From Clarireedia homoeocarpa (lineage: Eukaryota; Ascomycota; Leotiomycetes; Helotiales; Rutstroemiaceae): 64,000 nucleotides of DNA. The notes beneath the pieces were generated by a model. That model was given only the letters and a program-made list of their open reading frames with translations, was not told where the DNA came from and ran no database searches. The position numbers and the translations under genes are program-made. The stretch is taken from NCBI GenBank assembly GCA_001465935.1, contig LNKV01000003.1:1768862-1832861 (forward strand). Direction: 5' to 3'. Positions 32,309-42,353 of this stretch are shown piece by piece (positions within the stretch are counted from its first letter, which is position 1; each line of letters begins with the position of its first letter).

Positions 32309-33538
32309 GGCGTCTCTGATCGTTTGGTATGCCCCAAGGGCAGTCAGACCAAGAGATAATGCCAGTCCCGTAGCTCGCAGTGCTCGGAAAGCCAGTATGG
32401 TGGATTTTCCTTATCGAAAGGTATTTTAAAAGTGGGGGAGCGTATTACTCCTCTGATTTAGCTGACCAGGGGGTCGTATTAGAAATCGCAGTCGGTGCGT
32501 GTATGATTGCTTTGCTGCGTGTGTACAGCACAAGGCGCAATCAGATTATGCCGGTTGGATTGTGGCGAAGCTGCTGGAGCTGTGTAATCAACCTAAGAAG
32601 GAGGTTGCTTTTAATCTATATCTGTTGTAGGAGTAGATGTCAAAGAGAGTCTGTAGTTGGGTATATGGTTCATCGATTCTGTTGATAAATTTGAGGTTAA
32701 GAAGTCGAGAGGGTTGGAGGGTGGAGGGTGGAGGTTGGAGGTTAAAGGATGAAGGTTAAAGGTTGAAGGTTGAGGTCAAGTTCAGGCAGGGCAAAGCCAG
32801 TCATCGGGGTTATGGGTTATGGTGCGGTCAGCGTAATCATTCCAGAAGTTCCAAGCTTCTAATTCTGGTAGCGCTTTGGGAGGTTGTGGAGGGGGAATTT
32901 GGTGACGCAAAATGATTGATTGCAGCCAGCTGCGGTGCGTATATTTCCGACTCCGAGGTGGCGAATCGCGACGCTCAGCTCAGCTCGGCGGGAAATACTT
33001 CGTACATACGTCGTTCAATTCCCACCAAATTGAATCAGAGTGAAGTCGGTGTTCGAGAAAGCAAAGAACAAATAATACAGAATCAAAAGCTGCTTATTAT
33101 GTCGTACTTCGCGCTTGCTTATGCGAAGGAGAACGAGATGATAGAGTCCCCCGAAGTCGGCGTGTGTCTTCTATCAGATTCGTATTGCTTCCAGGTCTGA
33201 GGCTGGAGGGAGGCCTGACCCATTCCATGAAACTTAGCAATTACTCGTATACAACACCGCATCCGACTTGTAGCCGAAATTTGTCTCGGGACAAAGTGAA
33301 TTTTTGAAACCCCAATCTGTCACTTCTGTCATAATACTAAATTAGTCGAGTGAAGCTATTCTCATATGTATGCGCGAATGCAGCAGACTCGCTCCTAATG
33401 GTAATGGTATTATCAAATAACCCCCCCTCCCCCCCCCCAAATCATACATGGACCAAACTCAACCATTGCAATTTCACATCCGGCGCGACCAACCTAGTTT
33501 CTCCTTCCTCCTCCATCCTCCTTATGCTATTCCATCTG
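32309..33538. other. Intergenic region between the RING ligase and FIS1
   Basis: There is no coding signal. At about 32700-32790 lies a degenerate minisatellite built of ggttggagggtggagg/ggttaaagg-type units. A C-rich run occurs at 33420-33440. Confidence 0.5.
32706..32785. repeat. Degenerate GGTGGAGG/GGTTAAAG minisatellite
   Basis: Seven to nine imperfect 7-8 nt units (gggtggagg, ggttggagg, ggttaaag, gatgaagg) follow in tandem with drift from a G-rich to an A-rich form. The array lies about 400 bp upstream of the RING-ligase start codon. Confidence 0.7.
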
Positions 33539-34258
33539 CTACCTCGCTTTCTTTCCCACCCCTCTGAATATCATCGAGCCCACCACTCCCGCAGCAATAG
33601 CCACCCCACTGAGAATAGCGACGCCTATCAAGCCTTCTTTTGCAACTTTCTCCTCAATCAAAGCTTTAAGACTAGTCGCCTGCAAATTCCCCGACTCCTT
33701 CTCCAGCAATAAATCATTATATCTCCGTGCTTCCGCGTAATTTCCCAACTTGTAGTTGCCCAGCGCGAGGTAATAGAGACATTCTCGTCTTCGTTCGGGC
33801 GATGTGCGGAAGATGTCTGAGAGGAGACGAACGCCTTCTTGTTGTTCGGGTCTAGCGTTGGATTTGATCAGACCCTGAGCTGTCAGTTAGCGGGTTACTG
33901 GTTACCAATTTATGAGGCTTCGTGGTAGATATACCCATGCATAGTTGAACTTTGTCTGTACTCCAACATGGTCGCCCTCTTTCTCATATTGCGCTCGCAA
34001 AACCTGCAGTTCTGCCGGTTTTAATGGGCTGGAATCTGGTTAGCTCTTCCGTGTATGTATGTTTCTTGATGCTGTTTTGTTGCGAAACAGCACTCATCAA
34101 AAAGAACCAACCTTTCTGCATCCGCGGCATCTAAAAACACACTTCTCGTCAGCAAAGCTGTTTCAAGCTGGAGGGAATAAAGAAATATGGCAAAAAGTGT
34201 GTGTAGTCTTGTATCCAATGTTTCGGTAGCCATACTTACATGGTAGTGCAGAGCCCAT
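33539..34258 (-). CDS. FIS1: Mitochondrial fission protein Fis1
   Basis: Four exons on the minus strand, 34258-34240, 34130-34112, 34028-33935 and 33874-33539, total 468 nt and encode 155 residues, the family's usual length. The first two exons are only 19 nt each. The TPR-like bundle contains QTKFNYAWGLIKSN, GVRLLSDIF and YYLALGNYKLGNYAEARRYN. A single C-terminal membrane anchor (GVAILSGVAIAAGVVGSMIF) precedes a basic tail GVGKKAR, the signal for insertion in the mitochondrial and peroxisomal outer membrane. Fis1 recruits Mdv1/Caf4 and Dnm1 for organelle division. The gene is divergent from SPC24, with 333 bp between starts. Confidence 0.95.
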
Positions 34259-34591
34259 CTTCAATATTTGAATATGAGTAGTATATCGGTGGGTAAAAAA
34301 AAAGAAACTATAAGGAAGTTGCGATTTGAATCTCGTCGTCGGCCTGGATGAGGTTTGTTAAAGGTTTACCTTGGAATACTAGCTGTGGCGTCATGTGGCG
34401 TAGGAGTTTGACCTCTTCTAGTTGCCCCGTTGCCCGCTTAGTTTTGTTTACTTTGCAGATCTCGTCTCGAATTTATTATTCTGACGCTCATCAAGACCAC
34501 AATTCAATTACTTCGCTGCCACGAACTGCATTCGCATTTACCATTCAAACAACAATAATTATATTCAATCCATACACAAACCTATAGCAAA
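34259..34591. promoter_or_regulatory. Shared promoter of FIS1 and SPC24
   Basis: This 333-bp interval separates two divergent start codons. A purine run is seen near 34290-34320; no defined motif is claimed. Confidence 0.5.
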
Positions 34592-35238
34592 ATGCTTCTC
34601 GATGAAGATCCCGCGACTCTCATTCGTCATACCATCGGCAATTTCAACATTGCCCCTGATAAACTCGCCGTTGGGCGCATCAACGAATCACTCTCTACCC
34701 TACAACAAGCCCGAGATCTGAGAATACGAGAAGCCGAAAGTGCCTTAAAAAGTGAGAATCGCCTCATCTATCTGGAAAATCGGCGTACTAATGACGCATA
34801 GAATTATCACGATCCCTCAACACCCTAAACAACAACCACCTCGAAACCCTCTCAGCGCACTCCGCAACCGCGCATGCCTCCGAAATCGCCACTCTCGACA
34901 CACAAAAGTTCCGCATTGCCAAATCAGCCAGCGATTTGGAAATTGAATGCGAGCGTCTTTCATCACAATTGGCGGACCTGCAGGCTCGGTTGCAGGAGTT
35001 AGAAGCGCAAGGTATGGAGGGTGGGGAGAATGCAAAGAGAGGACAGGTCGATGATGAGATTAGTCTCAAATTGAAGGTTTACAGGAGTCTGGGGATCGAT
35101 ATTGAGAGGGAGAAGGAGAGCGGGGAATACACTAAGGCTATCATTCGGAATGGAAAGAAGGGTGATGTGCATGTGGTGAACATGGATAACAAGTTCTCGA
35201 AGTTTTTCTACTCAAATTACTTTTGGCAGACCTTATGA
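34592..35238 (+). CDS. SPC24: Kinetochore Ndc80-complex subunit Spc24
   Basis: Two exons, 34592-34751 and 34802-35238, join to 198 residues. The N-terminus MLLDEDPATLIRHTIGNFNI is the conserved Spc24 opening. A long coiled coil spans about 25-125. The C-terminal globular RWD-like head contains LKLKVYRSLGIDIE and ends FSKFFYSNYFWQTL. Spc24 pairs with Spc25 and anchors the Ndc80 complex to Mis12 and CENP-T at the kinetochore. The intron is short (50 nt), with donor GTGAGA and a GTACTAATG branch. Unspliced reading stops at 34799-34801. Confidence 0.94.
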
Positions 35239-35529
35239 GCTATCGATTTAGATGGCTCAATTAACGACATATGGATTGGATAATGATGGTGTTAGTTGGC
35301 GTTCGGGGAACGTTATTTTTGGTTGGCTTTCATGTTGATATCACAATTGCAGACAGGGAGCGTGGGAAGACAATCCTTTACATGAGCTTATATATAAGTA
35401 TGAGCCGATTTTTATACCAAGTACAAGATCACTATTTGGATCGGAAAAACCTTTCTCCAATGTCCCAACCCTTTCCTAGAACCAAAACGCGCAAGGCCAC
35501 CCAGTTTTCCGTCATTATATCGTAAACAC
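35239..35529. other. Convergent intergenic interval
   Basis: This 291-bp interval holds the 3' ends of SPC24 and the membrane-protein gene. Nothing recognisable is seen. Confidence 0.4.
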
Positions 35530-36267
35530 CTATTGCCTCTGCTTCATATTTACAACCGAGCTACCCTTCGAGCTCGTGGATGATCCCGACCCAGAAGATG
35601 ACTTCTTTGTCTTTGGACTAGGTGTCAGTTGTTGAAAATAGCCGTCTCCGCCAAATCCAGAAGCGAATGTAGGCGGGGTTCTCGGTTTGGAAGTATTCAT
35701 AACAGCTTCCACACTACGACCTCTGACTATCCGAAGATCTTCCGGCGAGGGTAGACTGCCCGATGTCAAAGACCTCTGATGGTGCCTTCTCCCATGATTC
35801 GCAGGCAATTCCAATCTCGAGTTCATATTCGTCCACTGCGCATCATCATCCGATCCGCTATTATCTAGACGCCATCCTCCTACACCCTCATAGTCTCTCG
35901 CCGGCCCAATACTTTGACTAAGCCCAAGCGCAGATTCCGAGCCTCCGACTTTAGGAACTGGTGTGATTGATCCAGTAGCGGAATGGTTGCTGCTCACGCT
36001 GCTTCGACGCTTCTTGCGACGTGCGACGGGAATAATTGAGAATGTGGGAGTTAGCTTGTATTGAGAATTGTTTTTGTGACTTGCTTTGGGACCCAGGAGA
36101 TAGTATGGGATGACGGCGAGTGCAAGCTCAATGTACACGACGGTGACTCGAAAGAAGAGGACGCAGAAAGCTAAAGTTGTGGTGATAGAAGCGAAAATTG
36201 CGAAAGGAAGAGTAAACACGAAGAGGAAGGGCAAGATAATGGCGTAGAATGGGCTGATAAGTGCCAT
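35530..36267 (-). CDS. Fungal membrane protein of unknown function with Ser-rich cytosolic tail
   Basis: This is an intronless 245-residue frame. Residues 3-35 and 38-60 are two closely spaced hydrophobic segments (FYAIILPFLFVFTLPFAI and VVYIELALAVIPYYLLG). The rest is hydrophilic, rich in Ser, Pro and Arg, with a basic cluster ARRKKRRSS right after the second helix and poly-Ser near the end. The layout suggests a hairpin-type membrane anchor with a long disordered, possibly phosphorylated, tail. I do not recognise a named family. Organelle assignment (ER or cortical) would be a guess. It is divergent from the Scn1 homologue. Confidence 0.75.
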   Translation of the reverse strand: MALISPFYAIILPFLFVFTLPFAIFASITTTLAFCVLFFRVTVVYIELALAVIPYYLLGPKASHKNNSQYKLTPTFSIIPVARRKKRRSSVSSNHSATGSITPVPKVGGSESALGLSQSIGPARDYEGVGGWRLDNSGSDDDAQWTNMNSRLELPANHGRRHHQRSLTSGSLPSPEDLRIVRGRSVEAVMNTSKPRTPPTFASGFGGDGYFQQLTPSPKTKKSSSGSGSSTSSKGSSVVNMKQRQ

Positions 36268-36788
36268 TACTTCTATTAATTGTATGAAGGGAACTCTAGA
36301 ACATTGCGGCGTAGGAAGAATTGAAGTTGCAGTTGGGAAGTGAAGATACTATCTTCGCATTGTTGATAGAAAGTCAGGAAAAGAGCTGGAAGATAAGATG
36401 CTTGCGCTGCAAAGTGGAGAGGGGGCTTTGTTCTAGACGTTAAAAGTTGGGGGAGATCTTGGAATGTCTTGCATTTTCTACATGTGATTGTGGGGACCCG
36501 TTTTCTAAGAGCAGCAAAAGGCGCTCGGACCATATGTTGGCTTCCAGCATCTTCGTGAGGTCAAGCTTAGTCATCATGGGAACCGTGGAGCTCTGGTGGG
36601 TCATGCGCGAGTGAAGTCATCCCAATGGGCAAACGTGTAAATTTATCTTCTTATATAAAAGTTTTGGAGAAGTGATCTTACCAAGCTGCGAAGAGCTCCG
36701 TGGTAGCAACCAGTCACTTATTCACCAGGGAACTATTACTGGATTTTAAAGAACATAAATCTGCCCCTGCCTAAAAACCTCGGAACTG
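36268..36788. promoter_or_regulatory. Divergent intergenic region
   Basis: This is the shared upstream region of the membrane-protein gene and the SCN1-like gene. An 85-codon minus-strand frame (36533-36276) sits just upstream of the membrane-protein start and is probably its 5' leader rather than a gene. Confidence 0.45.
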
Positions 36789-37931
36789 ATGAAGATGAGC
36801 TTCCCGTGGCATATTGGCGTCTACGACGCACATTGCCATCCAACTGATACTATGCAGTCGGTTGAATCCATACCGCGAATGAAAGCTCGAGTTTTGACAG
36901 TCATGGCCACAAGGGCTGAAGATCAGGAGCTTGTGGCACAAGTCGCTGAATCTCATGGGCTAAAGGGCGTGCCTGTGACAGACGACGATTCAACGAAAGG
37001 AATTATTCCATGTTTCGGTTGGCATCCTTGGTTTTCCTACCAAATGTTCGATGACACTGCAGCGTCGAGTGACAAACTCGAAACCACCGAAGAGTTCAAG
37101 ATCAATCACTATCAGAAGGTCTTAACGCCTAAGCCCGATGATATGGATTTTCTCAAATCATTACAACAACCTCGATCCTTGAAGCAGTTTCTCTCCGAAA
37201 CAAAATCTCTACTCGAGAGACATCCTTTGGCTCTAGTGGGTGAGATAGGCTTAGACAAAGGATTCCGTCTCCCTCGCGAATGGACTGCAGACTTCGAAGA
37301 ATCCAGAGATGATGGCCTTACGCCAGGAGGAAGGGAAGGTCGTCAACTTACACCATATCGCGTTCAGATGAATCACCAAAAAGCGATTCTCAAGGCCCAA
37401 CTGAAGCTTGCTGGAGAAATGGGACGTGCAGTGTCTGTGCATGGCGTACAAGCTCACGGTGTTGTCTTTGATACTCTTCAGGAATCTTGGAAAGGTCATG
37501 AGCGACAAGTCATCAGCAAGAAAGAACAGAAAAGAATAGCCAAGATCCCACCTGCACCAGATACAGAAGATGAAGAAGACTTGAAGGACTCTGAGCCGAA
37601 ACCTTTTCCACCTCGCATATGTTTGCATTCGTATTCCGGGCCACCGGATACTCTGAAGCAATATCTTAACCCCACCATTCCAGCTGAGATATTCTTTTCT
37701 TTCTCATCCGCGGTCAATATGTCGACAGCGGCTAGTGCCAAAGCAATGGATGTGATAAAAGCACTGCCGGACGATCGCATACTTGTTGAAAGTGATTTGC
37801 ATATTGCTGGGGAAGAAATGGATAGGAGACTGGAGGAAATGTGTAGGAAGATTTGTGAACTGAAGGAATGGTCACTGGATGACGGCGTAACTCAGTTAGC
37901 TAAGAATTGGCGACGCTTCGTATTCTCCTAA
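36789..37931 (+). CDS. SCN1: TatD-family metal-dependent hydrolase (Cut9-interacting protein Scn1 type)
   Basis: This is an intronless 380-residue frame. Metal-ligand motifs of the TatD amidohydrolase fold appear in order: YDAHCHPTD at about 11-17, FGWHPWF near 80, GEIGLDKG near 152, VSVHGVQAHG near 217, CLHSYSG near 280 and VESDLHIAG near 340. All key His, Glu and Asp residues seem present. Fission yeast Scn1 was found as a Cut9 (APC) interactor, and bacterial TatD is a 3'-5' exonuclease. The true substrate of the fungal group is unclear. Two ATGs are available (36789 and 36795); either is acceptable. Confidence 0.88.
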   Translation: MKMSFPWHIGVYDAHCHPTDTMQSVESIPRMKARVLTVMATRAEDQELVAQVAESHGLKGVPVTDDDSTKGIIPCFGWHPWFSYQMFDDTAASSDKLETTEEFKINHYQKVLTPKPDDMDFLKSLQQPRSLKQFLSETKSLLERHPLALVGEIGLDKGFRLPREWTADFEESRDDGLTPGGREGRQLTPYRVQMNHQKAILKAQLKLAGEMGRAVSVHGVQAHGVVFDTLQESWKGHERQVISKKEQKRIAKIPPAPDTEDEEDLKDSEPKPFPPRICLHSYSGPPDTLKQYLNPTIPAEIFFSFSSAVNMSTAASAKAMDVIKALPDDRILVESDLHIAGEEMDRRLEEMCRKICELKEWSLDDGVTQLAKNWRRFVFS

Positions 37932-39351
37932 ACGAATTACAGATGAACTAAAAATGCGCTTTTACACTTAGTCTCTGGAATGGCCCAACAGCAAAGGATT
38001 GTTCTGAAATGAACAAAGGCACAGGAGCTGGATTCCATCCTTCTTGATCGAGCTATTTAATGATTACACGCACTTCTTTCATCGATATGAATTCTAGGCA
38101 GGACTTGGGAGATTCCTGATCTAGTCTTTTATAGTTATGGCGCTATCGACTAGAAGTCAGCGCGATTAGCCGAAGTGGCATGAACTGGATGGCAAAAGAC
38201 TTTGGTGCGAAGCCCTCGCTCAAATGTCTTCGCAGAGCTTTCTATGGCCTTGACACAAAGAATAAAGGCCCCGTAGGAATACCCAGATGCCAGTCTCAAA
38301 CTTTAAAGCGAAGTTGCTACGATATGCACAAATATGTCAACGACCTCAATGACGTTCTTATAGCCGATTAAAGATGGCATCAGTATGTGCTCGTCACGGC
38401 TGTTCGTGTAGTGAATGGTATTTATCTTCATACCTACCAGGCAATTGACGCTCGTTATCCTTACTTTCTTAGTGTCACACACAAGTTCGTTCAATTTATC
38501 ACTCACAGATCCATTTCCTGAAACCACCTTCGACCCGGAAGAGGTCCTGTTCTCGTCTGCACTTTGTGCCTTTGCAGATTTCACAACTTGCAGTGATCAA
38601 ATGTATTGACGAAAAAGATATCCTCTCTCGACTGCATCCACCTCATTGCAATACGGTAGTGATTCGACTCTTCTGCTGGGCTTGGAGCTTAGATACAAGA
38701 TATGGCAGATCGACTACAGGAAACATGTTGAGTTGCATATTTCTCAACTTTCTCTTTGTCATTCAGCAAGAACCAGTACATCATTTTGTGCGGAGATATT
38801 GTCGTGGGTGATGCAGATACCTGCCATTCGCTTAAAGTCGCCCTCCTGTATACGAGAGCATTGCCAGCGCGTACCAGTGATTTGGTATGGCAGATGCCAT
38901 AATCTTAGCTTATTGGAGACCGCACGAAAAGGTCTCGGCTGCGGGGCAAGTGGTTTAATCGGCAAGTACTGTATACTTTTCCCAAAATCTGTTGGGACTC
39001 GAGCACAGAGTATCTTTTCTTTCGGTGAATATACCGCGGGGTTCTGTTTCTTATCTGGTCATTGACTCCTTGTGCTGATGTAATGAGTATCCACAAGTTC
39101 AAGTGAATGAATGATTGACTCTGCTGTAGCCTCCTACGGGATTATAATGTGCAATAAAGACAATGTACAATCAACGACGGCCAAACAACCACAACAACAA
39201 CCACAACAACAACCACAACCACAACAACAACCATAACAACAACCATAACAACTCCCCCGAGATTCTTTTCATATTTTCGCAATTTCGATGATACCACATT
39301 TACTTGACAACACCCAAACTCAACGCTGACAGAACCCCGCAACAGTTCAAG
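37932..39351. other. Intergenic region with CAA microsatellite
   Basis: This 1.4-kb interval lies between two plus-strand genes. No coding signal is supported; the longest frames lack ATG starts and family resemblance. It contains the CAA-rich repeat at 39185-39252 just before the Myb-like gene. Confidence 0.45.
39185..39252. repeat. CAA/CCACAA-rich microsatellite
   Basis: This is an imperfect array of aacaaccac and aacaaccat units in the leader region of the Myb-like gene, 100-170 bp before its start codon. The minus strand reads as a poly-Val artefact. Confidence 0.9.
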
Positions 39352-41286
39352 ATGACGACCACGATCTGTCCTCAAAATTTGAATGACACAACATCGATCC
39401 GAAGCCCAAACAGTCTTGACTGCAAGGATCCAGCTGCCAGCATGCTTGAGCAGGGAACTGCGGTCGATCCAGTCTCCAATAACAGTCACTCGGCCTTCGA
39501 CACACATCATATTGGATTATCCTCCAGTCGCCCCACTTCCGAAGAAGCTGCTGAGAACGCCCAGGTTGATGATGTAGAAGCTCACCATGATGGATTGAAT
39601 GATCCGAATGGATATTATAGAAACGGTAAGATTTATTCCTTACGCTCGCGAAATTACGATGACCCTAAATCCATCTATTGATATATTCTGTCTTTCGTCG
39701 CCCTTGAAGTTGGGCTTGCGGTGTTGGATGTCACTGGCAGCTCCCTGCTGGCATTTTCACCATACATCAATCATTGTCGAATACACATAAATATCATTGT
39801 TATCTCGTTATTTTTTTTCTAGACATGTTCGAATTTATATTTGATTATTGTGTCTAAAGTTACATAAGTTTGAATACTACTTCAGATCTCTATCAGATCC
39901 TCTTCAGTTTTCCACTCATCACTCGTTACACATAATTTTCTATGTCGCTTCATTGCTCTAGTTTAAGAGCATACTTAGAAAGTTTCTTTGCTTTACTGGT
40001 TTTTCCTTTGGCAACTGGAAATGCTAGATAATAGCTAACAAGACATAGCCTACAATAACCTAGATCGAAGTGACACATCACAAAGCCACGACCAGGAAGA
40101 ACTTTCTGATCTCAACAGTGCCCTCTCCACTACACGCAATGTCCTCCGTAAGCCGGCGGCTCTCGGTGGCCGACCCGCTACTTCTCATAGCAGGAAAAGT
40201 GTTGATCGACGTAGCGTGTCATTTGTGCCGCAAAATTTTCGTCTCAACCCCGAACATGAACCAGATATTTCGGTGCGTGTTCAGGGTCGTATCGTTACAC
40301 AGAGTGGCAAGAATTACGGAGGGTATTTCCACACCGACAGCCTCGAGAATACTGGATTCATGCCTTTTGACTATATCAACGAGGAGAGTGGTATGCATCA
40401 CGGAAGCGAGTATGATAACATGCAGGCGCATCGGAGTGGACAGGCGTCTATGTTGGAGACGAGTAAGGAGTATGAGGGTGACGACGAAGAACAAGAGGCT
40501 GATGGAGAAGGAGACGATGATTTTATATTCTTTCCGGAAACCAGTACCCGCCGTCCTAACCGCGTCGAGAAGTCTCGTGCTGGCCACCAAGCCACTGGAG
40601 TTCGATCTCTCGTCCACCAATCGTCCGACACTACCTCGATCTCAGATCATCCGGCCGTTGCTCGCCGTGGAAGAAGTCATGGAAGGCTTGGGTTCGAATT
40701 CAGTACGCCTAATAACCACCTTGCTCCTTCTAGATACTCAGGTGCTATGATGCCGTGGGGGGTTAACCAGCGACCTGTTATGACGGGCCAGGAAAACGTA
40801 TCAGATGCTTCCCTCATGAAGAGGGGAATTACTCATCCGCCTAAAGGAGAAAGGGTCTGCAAGCGCAGTTACGGTGTAAACGACCCAGAAAACATTGCCA
40901 TTGTCAATCTCAAGGAGAACACAGATATGACGTTTCAAGAAATCGTCGATAAGCTCAACGAGGAGAGGGTCAAGGTTGGCAAAGATCCGAAGCTCACCGT
41001 CTGCGGGGTCAATGGGCGTTACAACCGTACCGCTCCCATCATGTTTGCGGCTCAGGGTTTACATTTTGTGCCATTGAGCGAGCGGAAGAAGAATGGTGAT
41101 TGCCATGGAAAACGCACCAAGAAGGCTGGCTGGGATCCCGAGGACGATAAAGTCTTGGTTGAGACCGTTAAATACATTGATACGGAGAAGTGGAGGCGTG
41201 TTGCCGACATTCTGAATCGGGAATTACGTGGTGGTCGACAGGTTTATGATGCGGACGCCTGTGCGAAGCGCTATGCTGCTCTCTGA
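39352..41286 (+). CDS. Myb/SANT-like DNA-binding protein with acidic middle region
   Basis: Two exons, 39352-39625 and 40049-41286, join across a 423-nt intron to 503 residues. The N-terminal half is Ser/Asp-rich and disordered, with an acidic run (EGDDEEQEADGEGDDDF) near residue 225. The C-terminal 150 residues look folded: MTFQEIVDKLNEERVKVGK followed by CGVNGRYNRTAP suggests one helix-turn-helix, and GWDPEDDKVLVETVKYIDTEKW with RRVADILNRELRG and DACAKRYAAL is a Myb/SANT-type repeat with its tryptophans. This composition suggests a nuclear DNA-binding factor. The intron is long for this genome, but its ends (GTAAGA, branch GCTAACA, acceptor CATAG) are good. No target or orthologue is claimed. 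Confidence 0.78.
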
Positions 41287-42353
41287 TTCATTTCACATCT
41301 CAAATCAAGCCGAACAGATATTTGCTATTCATAGTATCGGATGCCTTTTCATCATTTAACAACTTTTATCATTCTGAACACGCGTCTACTTTCTACACTC
41401 GACCAAACTGCACAACTACTACCAAGAGCCTTTCGTCAGTTTCACCCAGAGTATATTTTTTATAACGAATTCGACTTATGACATTCTCAATTTACCATAT
41501 CTATCAGCCAGATCTTGTTACCACACACCAGAGCACCAGAGCACCAATACCGTTAAGTGCGGACTTCATTCAACTACAGGATAGACGATGGCTAACAGGG
41601 AAATATAGTGAAGGGATTAAGAACGGACAAAGACTCTACTGTAGGATGGGCTTTCCGGACTTATTATGATAAATGTTATGGTTTGCCGCAAGTACACTTC
41701 CGCTTTGTAAAGTGTCGTGGGGAAATTCAACAATTCGGAATAAAAACATTACATAGTTTACTTGTTAATATCGATTGGCTATTCACGAATGGAGTTCTTA
41801 ATGTGATATGTGACGAAATGATACTATTAAGACAGTGCTAATATATGAGTTTAGATACTCGAAGTTGTGTAGATCTCCTGCCCCTGATATCGAGTACCGA
41901 GATCGCGCTGACTAATCTCACTCTGTTTGGTGACGACATGACTTTGCTTCGCGTCGCGTCTCGAAAACCAATTAACGCGTCTACCAAAATTCTAGATTTC
42001 GTAGAATCGCTTCCGCGACTAGGAATTGTGGATTCCTTGTGCTCAATTAGACCCTTGCTTATGGTGGGCATTTGCCAGGAAAGTGGAAACAAGTACTTCG
42101 CGTTTTCAGAGAATCTAAGATCCGGCGCGTTAAGAATTTAGCTTCATATTCACATGCGGTGGGAGTGTTGATAAGTCCTTGAGAAGTACTTGGCTGAATC
42201 TCTTCATAACATCACACGCAGAGGAGCCCAAGATAAAAAGACATAAATTTTTTTTTAGCAGTCATTCTCGTTTTCCGCGACATCTGATCTCCTTCGATTG
42301 AGCGGGCAAACGCAAAACCATCCAGTTGAGAGTTTTGCCACCTGAAAGATACA
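41287..42353. other. Intergenic region
   Basis: The region holds the 3' end of the Myb-like gene and the upstream region of IRC5. A 98-codon frame (41845-42141 plus) is open together with the opposite strand over the same bases, and neither resembles a protein. I leave it uncalled. Confidence 0.4.

Noticed and set aside
36276..36533. 85-codon minus-strand frame upstream of the membrane-protein gene
   Set aside because: Position fits a 5' leader; composition is not distinctive.
38646..39065. 139-codon plus-strand frame
   Set aside because: Begins at TTG, has no family resemblance and lies in ordinary intergenic sequence.
39142..39510. Minus-strand frame with poly-Val
   Set aside because: It is translation of the CAA-rich microsatellite and overlaps the real plus-strand Myb-like gene.
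41838..42141. 98-codon plus-strand frame and the opposite-strand frame over it
   Set aside because: Both strands are open, neither looks like a folded protein or a family member.
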